Source: Billgrantia antri
GTDB taxonomy: Bacteria; Pseudomonadota; Gammaproteobacteria; Pseudomonadales; Halomonadaceae
NCBI RefSeq assembly: GCF_019430905.1
Contig: NZ_JAHYCA010000002.1
Span: forward strand, 682,001 to 746,000
DNA length: 64,000 nt
Reading direction: 5' to 3'
How positions within the stretch are numbered: the first letter of the stretch is position 1; each line of letters begins with the position of its first letter. The position numbers and the translations under genes were made by a program. A model generated the notes under the pieces. That model was not told where the DNA came from. It made no database searches and saw only the letters and a program-made list of their open reading frames with translations. This document shows positions 26,441-36,285 of the stretch, in pieces.

Positions 26441-27967
26441 CTACTGCACTTTACTCTGAAGTGCAGGAGGAAATTCCGTCTCGCTTTTATTGGGCTTCAG
26501 TGACTTTTTCGAAAGCTCTTCCTTGATGGCTTCCATAAAACTGTCGGCAGAAGATTGGCAAGGTTGGGTAGCAAGGCTTACGCCAACGAATAGCGCGCTG
26601 GAGACGATGATCCCCCATACCCCAGCGGGGAGTCCCAGGAAGGAGTTGCCGATGGCATAGACGAACAGAACGAAGGCGCCGGTACCCACCACGCTCACCA
26701 GAGCGCCGGCGGCGGTGCCGCGTTTCCAGTAGAAGGCGCCGATGATCGCCGGCACCATGGCCACCAGCCCGGAGGAGGCCGCTACCGACAGTACCGCGAT
26801 CAGATCGAGCTGTAGCTCGGCGAATCCCAGCGCCATGAGCGCGATTACTGGAATGACGATCTTGCCGACCAGCAGCTGACGTTTCTCGCTGGCACCCGGT
26901 TTGACATTGGCATAGACGTCACGCGCCAGCATCGAGGAGAGGGTCAGCATGATCGAGTCGATGGTGGAGACCGCCGCCGCCATGATGCCGATCATCACGA
27001 TGACGCCCAGCACCGGCGGCACGAACTCGGACGCCAGCAGCGATGGCGTGGCCAGGTCAGCACCTTCCAGGCTCGGGAAGGCGGCGAGGGCCGAGAAGCC
27101 CCAGAGCACAGACACCAGGGTATAGATGAAGCCGAAGACCAGGAAGCCGATCAGCATCTGCCGCATGGAGCGCAGCGAGGAAGGCATGAACAGCCGCTGG
27201 CTGACCTGAGGATTGGACAGGCTGAAGAAGAACCAGGGAATGGTCAGGCCGAGAAAGGTGATGAAACTGAACAGGCCGGAGCCCGGTACCGTCAGCGACT
27301 GGGGATGCTCGGTAGCCAGGGTATCGAACAGAGCGCCGAAGCCGCCGAGGCCTTGGATGACCAGGAAGGCGACCAGGGTCGAGGCGACGATCATCATGAT
27401 CGCCTGCAGCGAGTCGGTCCACATGACCGAGCGAATGCCTGCCACATAGGAAAAGAAGATTGCGATCGCCGTGGCCAGCATCACCCCAGTGGTGAAGGGG
27501 ATAGCACCGTTGGTGGTGCCTTGCAGCAGGTAGCCGACCCCGGCCAGTTGCACTGCCGCATAAGGTATCAGGAAGATGCAGCTGGCGATCGATACCGCCA
27601 TGGCGACTCGCTTGCTGTTGTAGCGATGCCCCAGCATCTCGCTCGGGGTCACGAAGTTGAACTTCTTGCCGACTGCCCAGAACTTCGGCCCGAAGATGGC
27701 CACCAGCGACACACCCGCGAAGTAGATGATTTCGAAGCCCAAGGCGCCAACGCCACCGGCGTAGGTGAGCCCGGCGAGCCCGACCATCATGAAGGCACTA
27801 TAGGTCGTCGCACTATAGCTCAACGCCGACACGAATCCGTTCATCTGCCGGTTACCCAGGAAGTAGCCCGACATGCTCTCCGACTTGCCTTGACGCGACA
27901 GGATGGCGATGCCGATGGCAATCAAGAGATAGATAGCGATCGACCACCAGATTAGTGACTCAGTCAT
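26441..27967 (-). CDS. Sodium:solute symporter (SSS family), candidate nicotinate importer
   Basis: This 508-residue protein has about 13 membrane segments. SSS signatures include FLGNRQMNGFVSALSYSATTYSAFMMVGLAG (about residues 35-66, shown as family block), TGVMLATAIAIFFSYVAGIRSVMWTDSLQA and MAAAVSTIDSIMLTLSSMLARDVY. The small-membrane-protein gene directly upstream overlaps it by eight bases, a layout like PanF-type symporters with a short partner. It lies within the nicotinate arm, between nicB-like and nicX. No MFS-type NicT is present, so this is the likely nicotinate (or 6-hydroxynicotinate) importer. Confidence 0.85.
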   Translation of the reverse strand: MTESLIWWSIAIYLLIAIGIAILSRQGKSESMSGYFLGNRQMNGFVSALSYSATTYSAFMMVGLAGLTYAGGVGALGFEIIYFAGVSLVAIFGPKFWAVGKKFNFVTPSEMLGHRYNSKRVAMAVSIASCIFLIPYAAVQLAGVGYLLQGTTNGAIPFTTGVMLATAIAIFFSYVAGIRSVMWTDSLQAIMMIVASTLVAFLVIQGLGGFGALFDTLATEHPQSLTVPGSGLFSFITFLGLTIPWFFFSLSNPQVSQRLFMPSSLRSMRQMLIGFLVFGFIYTLVSVLWGFSALAAFPSLEGADLATPSLLASEFVPPVLGVIVMIGIMAAAVSTIDSIMLTLSSMLARDVYANVKPGASEKRQLLVGKIVIPVIALMALGFAELQLDLIAVLSVAASSGLVAMVPAIIGAFYWKRGTAAGALVSVVGTGAFVLFVYAIGNSFLGLPAGVWGIIVSSALFVGVSLATQPCQSSADSFMEAIKEELSKKSLKPNKSETEFPPALQSKVQ

Positions 27968-28154
27968 TGCTGTGCTCCTCGAAGTCCTTGGTGATGAAGA
28001 GGTTCAGAGCGATGACCGCGAGACCGGCAATCGTCCAGAACAGGAAGCTGCCATACCATGCCTGCACATCGTTCAACAGCGTGTAAGGAACCAGGTAGCA
28101 GAGCAGGACCACTGCCCAGACCAGCCATATCCACTTACTTCTTTTCATGATCAA
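27960..28154 (-). CDS. Small membrane partner of the SSS symporter (YhdT/DUF997-like)
   Basis: This 64-residue protein has two membrane helices: KWIWLVWAVVLLCYLVPYTL and GSFLFWTIAGLAVIALNLFI. It resembles the short proteins encoded just before some SSS symporters. Its stop overlaps the symporter start by eight bases, and its start overlaps the nicB-like stop. A second, decayed member of the same family occurs at 44833 (about 25 of 36 aligned residues identical). A role as accessory subunit is inferred from the arrangement. Confidence 0.75.
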   Translation of the reverse strand: MIMKRSKWIWLVWAVVLLCYLVPYTLLNDVQAWYGSFLFWTIAGLAVIALNLFITKDFEEHSND

Positions 28155-31100
28155 CCTCGTCTTGTTGTTGCTTCAGGGGTGTAGGAAGGGCTGTTGTTAT
28201 GCTGGCGAATCGTCTTCACGCGCGACTCGATGTTTCGCCAGGGGGCTTGATCGGGCGCAAAACGCGCCCGTAGATAGGCCGTCAGGGTGACGACCTGGGA
28301 GTCGCTGAAACTGTCGGCGAAACCGGGCATATTGCCGAGGCCGGGTACATGGTCGGCATGCACGCCACCCAGAATCGACTGGATGACATTGTCGGGATGC
28401 TGGCTATGTAGGTTGGTGTTCAATGCAAGCGTGGTCTGGGCGCTGGTGAAGGAAGGTGCGCCACTATTCATGTGGCAGCCGGCGCAGGCCCCTTCGAATA
28501 GACGTTCTCCCTCCTCCATGTCGATGGGGCCGCTTTGAGCGGTGGCGATACGCGCTGCAGCGTCGGCTCGTACGGTTTCGCTATCGCCTGCCGGTGCGCC
28601 CATCTGGACCGCCACATAGTGAGCCAGGGCGCGTACGTCATACTCGGGCAGCTCGCCCAGGCCGGCCACCACCGGTGCCATGGGGCCTGAGGCTGCTCCA
28701 TGCAGTGACGACGCGCCGTGGCGCAGGTAGTCGTAGAGGGAGGCCTCGCTCCAGGGAATCGGCGAGCTTGATAGCCGATTGAGCGGCGGGGCCTCCCAGC
28801 CGTCCACCATGGCACCGGCCAGGCTGTGTTCCCCCTTCCGCTCCGCTCCTATGATGTTGCGTGGCGTATGACAGGCGCTGCAGTGCCCCAGGCCCTCGGC
28901 GAGGTAGGCGCCGCGATTGTAGAGATCGCTCTGGCCAGGATCGGGCTCGAAGGAGCTGGGGGCGTGGTAGAGAGCGTTCCAGCCGGCCATCAATGGCCGG
29001 AAGTTGAACGGAAAGTTCAGCGCATTGGCCGGTCTCTCGGCGCTCACTGCGGGCTGCGCCATCAGGTAGGCATACAGTGCCTGCATGTCGGCATCGCTGA
29101 TCTTGGCGAAGGCCGTGTAAGGGAAGGCCGGATAAAGATGCTTACCATCGCGGCTGATGCCGTGACGCATGGCACGCTCGAAGGCGGCATAGGACCAGCG
29201 CCCGATCCCGGTTCTCTCGTCGGGCGTCAGATTGGTGCTGTAAAGGGTTCCGAAGGGCGTCTCGAAGGCACGTCCACCGGCATTCTCCCGACCTCCCTCG
29301 GCGGTATGGCAGGCCGCACAGTCGCCGGCCGCGGCCACCAGGCGTCCGCGTTCGATGGTCTCGGCGGAATAGAGGTTGGCCGCGGGGCGGTTGATCGGCG
29401 CAATAGCCCCCTTCCAGGGCCAGGCCATGACCGCTGTGCCGGCCACCGCGGTCAGGGCTGCCGCCTTGAGCCAGCGGCGTCGGGGGCGTTTGGTCGGTCT
29501 GCCGGGTGCCTCTTCCTGGAAGGGATTGGCTTGGTCCTGGAGAGCTTGACGTACGCGACCGGCGGTGAAGGGTGGCTGGCGGAAGCGCACTCCGGTGGCA
29601 TCGAACAGCGCATTGGCGATCACCGCCACGCCGGGGGCAAGATTCACGTCATCGAGTGTCTGTGGCAGCGAAGTCGTCGCCTCGCCGTATGCGTTCTCCT
29701 TGGTTGGCATGTCGGTGCGGGTCGCCAGCGCACCGCCAGTCGTCGACTCGACATGTCGAGTATGATCGCTGCCATCACCCCATTCGTCGAACGCCGGGTT
29801 GCGTCCCAGCAGCGGGCGGGCGCTACCCAGCACCCGGGTCTGCAGAGTCTGCTGCAGGCGCTCCGTATCTACTTCGGGGCCGGCGTCCTGGCCGACCACC
29901 AGCCGAGTCAAGGTAACGTCGCCGGTAATACGGTTCACCTCCACATCAGCGATCCAGGCCGAGCGCACGCCTTCGGGGATGCGTTGATGCCGGTCGGGCA
30001 GCTGTGAATAGGCGAAGCCGCGACCGCGCATCCGATCCGGCGATTTGGCGACAGCGGAAGGCAGCGCTTCGCCCCACCGGGCACGCTGCGACACCAAGGC
30101 GATCAGCTCGACGCCACGGGCATCGTCGAGGTGACGTAGCCGCAGCGCCAGGGGGTCCTGGCCACTGTCGTGGGCCACCTCGTCCAGGAAGGATTCCCGG
30201 GCAAAGGCCTGCTGGATCTCGGCGAGGTCCTCGCTGTGCCGACCGGTGCCATGATCGTCGCGACGGGTGGTCAGTTGGGCGTTACTGAAGGCATAAGGCG
30301 AGAAGGACGGTGTTTCGCCGGCCTCGGTCCGCCGGGTGGGCTGCCTGCCGCAGAGCCACAGGCCCACGGCGGCGATATTGCCCGAGGCATGGGCCTGATG
30401 ATAGCGGTAGTCGGCGATATCGCCGCTCTTCGCCAGGTCGGCGCTCAGGGTGATGCGCTGTGCCTGGCCCAGGGCATGCACATCACGGTTGTAGGCGGCA
30501 TCCAGCCATACCGCCACGGGGCAGCCCAGATGCCGGGACATCACTGCGGCATCGACCGCGGCGTCGTCACCGCAGTGACGCCCCAGACCGGAAACCCGCG
30601 CAGGGGTGTTCCCGTATAGCTCGATCTGCTCGGCCGGTAGGCCGGTGAGGGTCTGCAGGTCTTGGATCAAAGTCTCGGGAGTGATCGTTTCCGCCCATAG
30701 CATCAGGCGTTGACCGGAACAATCTGCCACCACCCAGCCAGGGGCGTCGCCCCAGCGCAGGCGGCTAGGCCAACCATACTCATGGCGATGGACCGAGGCC
30801 GCCTCGGCATGTCCAGCCGACAGCTCCCGGGACGCCGCCTCGGTTGTCGCGGGAAGCGGGGCGGCGTCACCTTGACCAGCAGCGGAGGGAGCCCGCCATT
30901 CGAGCTGCAGGTGACGCGCGGCGTCTTTCGCCGCGGAAAGACTGTCGGCCACCACGCCCACGAAATCGCCCTCGTTGACGATTTCAACACAGCCCGGCAG
31001 GCCCTCCACACTGGTCCGATCCACGGCTACCAGCCGATCGCTGATGAAGTGTTCGCCGTTCCAGCCATAGTGGGGCGGCCTTACCGCTACGCCGAAGCGC

Positions 31101-31171
31101 CTGGGCGACGCCAGCGGAGCGGGGAGCTCTGTGGGTTCAGCCATGGGGGTGGAGAGCTGCCGATCACTCAT
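28151..31171 (-). CDS. nicB: NicB-like nicotinate dehydrogenase subunit: N-lobe-deleted molybdenum domain, membrane anchor and three haem c domains
   Basis: This 1006-residue protein holds a xanthine-dehydrogenase-type molybdenum domain at residues about 25-550, an anchor near 560-580 (WLKAAALTAVAGTAVMAWPW) and three CxxCH haem sites at C618 (CAACH), C764 (CSACH) and C896 (CAGCH). The cytochrome tail passes electrons from nicotinate hydroxylation to the respiratory chain. Compared with the NicB-like protein at 36286, its molybdenum domain begins only at the RPP..G.....F....LVAVD segment. About 200 N-terminal residues are missing, including the VDLGTGIRTALAQIVAEEL region. It may no longer be catalytic alone. 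The ATG at 31171 overlaps the nicA stop; upstream frame sequence is unrelated. Confidence 0.82.
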   Translation of the reverse strand: MSDRQLSTPMAEPTELPAPLASPRRFGVAVRPPHYGWNGEHFISDRLVAVDRTSVEGLPGCVEIVNEGDFVGVVADSLSAAKDAARHLQLEWRAPSAAGQGDAAPLPATTEAASRELSAGHAEAASVHRHEYGWPSRLRWGDAPGWVVADCSGQRLMLWAETITPETLIQDLQTLTGLPAEQIELYGNTPARVSGLGRHCGDDAAVDAAVMSRHLGCPVAVWLDAAYNRDVHALGQAQRITLSADLAKSGDIADYRYHQAHASGNIAAVGLWLCGRQPTRRTEAGETPSFSPYAFSNAQLTTRRDDHGTGRHSEDLAEIQQAFARESFLDEVAHDSGQDPLALRLRHLDDARGVELIALVSQRARWGEALPSAVAKSPDRMRGRGFAYSQLPDRHQRIPEGVRSAWIADVEVNRITGDVTLTRLVVGQDAGPEVDTERLQQTLQTRVLGSARPLLGRNPAFDEWGDGSDHTRHVESTTGGALATRTDMPTKENAYGEATTSLPQTLDDVNLAPGVAVIANALFDATGVRFRQPPFTAGRVRQALQDQANPFQEEAPGRPTKRPRRRWLKAAALTAVAGTAVMAWPWKGAIAPINRPAANLYSAETIERGRLVAAAGDCAACHTAEGGRENAGGRAFETPFGTLYSTNLTPDERTGIGRWSYAAFERAMRHGISRDGKHLYPAFPYTAFAKISDADMQALYAYLMAQPAVSAERPANALNFPFNFRPLMAGWNALYHAPSSFEPDPGQSDLYNRGAYLAEGLGHCSACHTPRNIIGAERKGEHSLAGAMVDGWEAPPLNRLSSSPIPWSEASLYDYLRHGASSLHGAASGPMAPVVAGLGELPEYDVRALAHYVAVQMGAPAGDSETVRADAAARIATAQSGPIDMEEGERLFEGACAGCHMNSGAPSFTSAQTTLALNTNLHSQHPDNVIQSILGGVHADHVPGLGNMPGFADSFSDSQVVTLTAYLRARFAPDQAPWRNIESRVKTIRQHNNSPSYTPEATTRRG

Positions 31172-31658
31172 GGGGTGCCTCCGGCGACTCGGCGGCGTTG
31201 ATTGCCACGGCGCGATTCGCCGCCTCGAGGATCTCCACGTGAGTGCCGCAGCGACAGAGGTTGTACTCCAGAGCGGACTGCAATTGGGCCGATGAGGGTC
31301 GAGGGGTGTGATTGAGCAGGGCACGCACGCTGATGATCATGCCATTGAGGCAGTAGCCGCATTGGGCGGCCTGGGCCTCGATGAAGGCGCTTTGGACTGG
31401 GTCGAGGCGGCCCTCGCTGGCCAGGCCCTCGAGGGTAAGAATCTCATGCCCGACCGCGACCGAAACCGGCAGCACACAGGCCCGGGCGGCCATGCCGTCG
31501 ATCAGCACGCTGCAGGCCCCGCACTCGCCCAGGCCGCAGCCGTACTTGGGGCCATTGAGCTCCAGGTCATTGCGCAGGACGGTCAGCAGAGGGGTGTCCG
31601 GCGGTATTGCCAGCTCGTACGAGCGGCCATTCACAGTCAGGGAGATCGCTTCGGTCAT
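31164..31658 (-). CDS. nicA: Nicotinate dehydrogenase small subunit, two [2Fe-2S] clusters (NicA)
   Basis: This 164-residue ferredoxin-like subunit has a plant-type cluster motif CGLGECGACSVLIDG (about residues 40-54, with a fourth Cys near 62) and a second cluster from CGYCLNGMIIS and CRCGTH. It carries electrons from the molybdenum site to the cytochromes during hydroxylation of nicotinate to 6-hydroxynicotinate. It is the first gene of the minus-strand arm, and its promoter region contains an operator-like GTGTATACGC at 31771-31780. It overlaps the NicB-like gene by eight bases. Confidence 0.88.
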   Translation of the reverse strand: MTEAISLTVNGRSYELAIPPDTPLLTVLRNDLELNGPKYGCGLGECGACSVLIDGMAARACVLPVSVAVGHEILTLEGLASEGRLDPVQSAFIEAQAAQCGYCLNGMIISVRALLNHTPRPSSAQLQSALEYNLCRCGTHVEILEAANRAVAINAAESPEAPHE

Positions 31659-31765
31659 AGGGACTCGTCGTTATTCTTGGCGCTATCCACATTTATCGAC
31701 TCCTGAAGGAGCCAGTTCAGGCATCACCCTGCGCTTCCCTTTGCGGATCCGGATGTGCTGATTGA

Positions 31766-31785
31766 TTGCAGTGTATACGCTATTA
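31766..31785. promoter_or_regulatory. Putative NicR operator (nicA side)
   Basis: GTGTATACGC at 31771-31780 is flanked by TTGCA and TATTA and lies about 110 bases upstream of nicA. It shares the eight-base core GTGTATAC with the sites at 31967 and 36169. MarR regulators bind 16-20 bp palindromes of this size. Confidence 0.6.
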
Positions 31786-31961
31786 ATTTTAGGTTTCTAC
31801 ACATATAGCACCTTGCGTCCTATCTCTGCAAGCTATGATCTGCGTCATGCTTTCCCTTCGAAAAATTACCGTTTCATGGGCGTTGATCAAGGTTCTTCTC
31901 TTTTTCCCCTGATGTGGGTGCTTGGCGAGACGATCAGGTAAACGGTGCTTGACGTAAAAAT

Positions 31962-31981
31962 AAATGGTGTATACGTTGTAG
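31962..31981. promoter_or_regulatory. Putative NicR operator (nicC side)
   Basis: GTGTATACGT at 31967-31976, preceded by AAATG, lies about 130 bases before nicC. Both the core and the left flank (ATG before the core) match the nicR-nicB2 site at 36164-36183, making a common repressor likely. Confidence 0.6.
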
Positions 31982-32097
31982 TTGAGCCTCGTTTTACCCC
32001 GGCGTGTGCCCCATGCTGGAGCGCCCCCCGACGAAGAGTCGCTCTGCGCATGCCCTCTGCCCATTGGGCATCGAGGAAGATCAATAAAATCAAATAG

Positions 32098-34088
<1,991 letters not shown>

Positions 34089-34103
34089 GGGGGGCCTTGC
34101 GCC

Positions 34104-34856
34104 ATGACCAAGACATACCGTATCGGCCAGATCGTACCCAGCTCCAACATCACCATGGAGACGGAAATTCCCGCGATGCTGACCGCGAGGCAACTGATTC
34201 GCCCCGAGCGTTTCACTTTCCACTCCAGTCGCATGCGCATGAAGACCGTGAGCAAGGATGAACTGGCTGCCATGGACGCCGAGTCCGACCGCTGTGCGCT
34301 GGAGCTCTCCGACGCGGCAGTGGACGTGATGGGCTATGCCTGCCTGGTCGCGATCATGTCCATGGGACCGGGTTACCACCGCGAATCCCAGCGGCGCCTG
34401 CGCAGCCGCACCGAGGAGAACGGCTGCGATACCCCGGTGGTGACCAGCGCCGGCGCCCTGGTGGATGCCTTGGGCGTAATGAAAGCCAAGCGCGTGGTGG
34501 TGGTGGCGCCCTACATGAAGCCGCTCACCGAGATGGTGGTGGATTACATCCGTGAGGAGGGCGTCGAGGTGGTCGACTACCGTGCGCTGGAGATTCCCAA
34601 CAACCTCGATGTGGCCCGCCACGATCCCGCCAATTTGCCGGAAATCGTCGCCGGCCTCGACTACAGCGACGTGGATGCCATCGTGCTCTCTGCTTGTGTG
34701 CAGATGCCCTCGCTGGCCGCCGTCTCCAAGGTGGAAGCGCTCACTGGTAAGCCGGTGGTCACCGCGGCCATCGCCACTACCTATGCCATGCTCAAGGCCC
34801 TCGATCTCGAACCGGTGGTGCCGGGAGCCGGCGCCCTGCTGTCGGGCGCCTACTGA
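34104..34856 (+). CDS. nicE: Maleate cis-trans isomerase (NicE)
   Basis: This 250-residue member of the Asp/Glu racemase superfamily isomerises maleate to fumarate, the last step before the TCA cycle. The two catalytic cysteines appear at C80 (GYACLVAIMSMG) and C198 (LSACVQMPSL). PSSNITMETEIPAML near residue 11 is the family's N-terminal signature. It has no cofactor. It lies between nicD and nicF, with ten bases to nicF. Confidence 0.9.
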   Translation: MTKTYRIGQIVPSSNITMETEIPAMLTARQLIRPERFTFHSSRMRMKTVSKDELAAMDAESDRCALELSDAAVDVMGYACLVAIMSMGPGYHRESQRRLRSRTEENGCDTPVVTSAGALVDALGVMKAKRVVVVAPYMKPLTEMVVDYIREEGVEVVDYRALEIPNNLDVARHDPANLPEIVAGLDYSDVDAIVLSACVQMPSLAAVSKVEALTGKPVVTAAIATTYAMLKALDLEPVVPGAGALLSGAY

Positions 34857-34866
34857 GGAGATCGTC

Positions 34867-35505
34867 ATGGCGCAATACGCTCAGGAAGCCAGCGACAACT
34901 ACAAGGGCGTCTGGGATGGCCGGATCGGTTTCGGCAATAAGGCCGCGTTGTTGGTTGTCGACTTCATGCAGGGCTACACCACGCCTGGCTCGCCGCTATA
35001 CGCCCCAGGTGTCGTAGAGGCAGTGGCCAAGATGCCGCGGCTGTTGGCTGCAGCGCGCGAGGCCCGGGTGCCGATCATCCATACCAATATCCTTTACCAG
35101 GCGCCGGATCAACGTGACGGCGGCATCTGGGTCAAGAAGGCACCGGTAATGCGTGCCATGGTGCCGGGCAACCCCTATGCCACATTCTGCGAGGAGGTGA
35201 TCCCGTCTGACGATGAGCTGGTGATCACCAAGCAGTACGCCAGCGCCTTCTTTGGTACCTCGCTGGCCTCGACGCTGGTAGCCATGGGAGTGGATACCCT
35301 GATCCTGACAGGCTGTTCGACCAGCGGCTGCATTCGTGCCACCGCCGTGGACGGCCTGCAGCATGGCTTCCGCGTGATGGTTGTGCGCGATTGCGTCGGT
35401 GATCGCCACCCCGCGCCCCACGAGGCCAACTTGTTCGATATCGACAGCAAGTACGGCGACGTGGTCTCCCTCGACGAGACGCTGAACCACTTGCGGCATG
35501 ACTGA
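34867..35505 (+). CDS. nicF: Maleamate amidohydrolase (NicF)
   Basis: This 212-residue isochorismatase-like cysteine hydrolase converts maleamate to maleate and ammonia. The triad is visible as Asp in ALLVVDFMQGY (about residue 32), Lys in VITKQYASAFFGT and Cys150 in TGCSTSGCIRATA. The GC following SG is also typical. GAGGAG precedes the ATG at 34867. It ends the nicCDEF operon and is convergent with nicR (33 bases apart). Confidence 0.9.
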   Translation: MAQYAQEASDNYKGVWDGRIGFGNKAALLVVDFMQGYTTPGSPLYAPGVVEAVAKMPRLLAAAREARVPIIHTNILYQAPDQRDGGIWVKKAPVMRAMVPGNPYATFCEEVIPSDDELVITKQYASAFFGTSLASTLVAMGVDTLILTGCSTSGCIRATAVDGLQHGFRVMVVRDCVGDRHPAPHEANLFDIDSKYGDVVSLDETLNHLRHD

Positions 35506-35538
35506 CCCGACCCGGCCGACGGCGGCCGGGTATCCACC

Positions 35539-36021
35539 TCAGCCGTCGGCGTTCATCTTCTCCAAAAGATGCATCAGGGCGATACGTTCGGCAGGGTTGA
35601 GGTTGCTCATGGTCTGATCGCTGATCTGCTTGGCGATGGGGACCATCGTCTCGACCAGGGTCTCACCCGCCTCGGTGATGACCACCATCACCTTGCGCTG
35701 GTCGCTGGGGTCGGTGGTCAGGGTGATCCATTCCCGTGCCTTGAGCCGCTTGATCACCCCGCGGATCGTGGCGGGATCGATGGCGGTGGCATTGACGATC
35801 TCGGTGAGCGAGCTTGGTCCACGCTCCATGACCGTGCACAGGGTGACGAACTGGATCGCGGTCAGCTGCTTGTCACAACTGTAGCGCTGGAAGATTGCCG
35901 TATGGCGCTGGTAGGCCTTGCGCAACAGGTGACCGACCTGTTCGGAGAAGTCATAACCCTGCTCGGCGGGGGTTCGGTGGTCGCTGGACATGGCGGCGTG
36001 AGCTGGCGTCTCTGTAGTCAT
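35539..36021 (-). CDS. nicR: MarR-family regulator of nicotinate degradation (NicR)
   Basis: This 160-residue MarR protein has a winged helix (LTAIQFVTLCTVMERGPSSLTEIVNATAID, then TIRGVIKRLKAREWITLTTDPSDQRKVMVVITEAGE, residues about 55-125, quoted as blocks). MarR proteins at this position repress nic operons and are released by 6-hydroxynicotinate in Pseudomonas. It is divergent from the second nicB-like gene. The gap between holds a 20-base near-perfect dyad at 36164-36183, the best NicR site in the window. Confidence 0.87.
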   Translation of the reverse strand: MTTETPAHAAMSSDHRTPAEQGYDFSEQVGHLLRKAYQRHTAIFQRYSCDKQLTAIQFVTLCTVMERGPSSLTEIVNATAIDPATIRGVIKRLKAREWITLTTDPSDQRKVMVVITEAGETLVETMVPIAKQISDQTMSNLNPAERIALMHLLEKMNADG

Positions 36022-36163
36022 GGAGCATCCTTGGTGTGCTGTCGACGACCTTTGGCTGTCACGGTGTCAACGCCGAGTATGGCCTTGGCGGCGGGGCAGA
36101 GCAGCCTCGAGTGTCAACGCAGGCGCGACATAGGCTTGCAGGCGACGGGGAATTCGTGCTTAT

Positions 36164-36183
36164 TTATGGTGTATACACTATAA
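36164..36183. promoter_or_regulatory. Putative NicR operator, best copy
   Basis: TTATG, the perfect palindrome GTGTATACAC (36169-36178) and TATAA form a 20-base dyad with a single mismatch. It sits in the 264-base divergent promoter region between nicR and the second nicB-like gene. Its core recurs at 31771 and 31967. No other feature is seen in 36022-36285. Confidence 0.7.
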
Positions 36184-36285
36184 CTAAATGACGGATAGGG
36201 CAAGCTTGTCTGGCCCCTTTCAGGCCGTTCCGCTGCTTCCTCCGTATCGCGTTCCTGGCCACCGATAACAGATAAAGAGGCTTGA

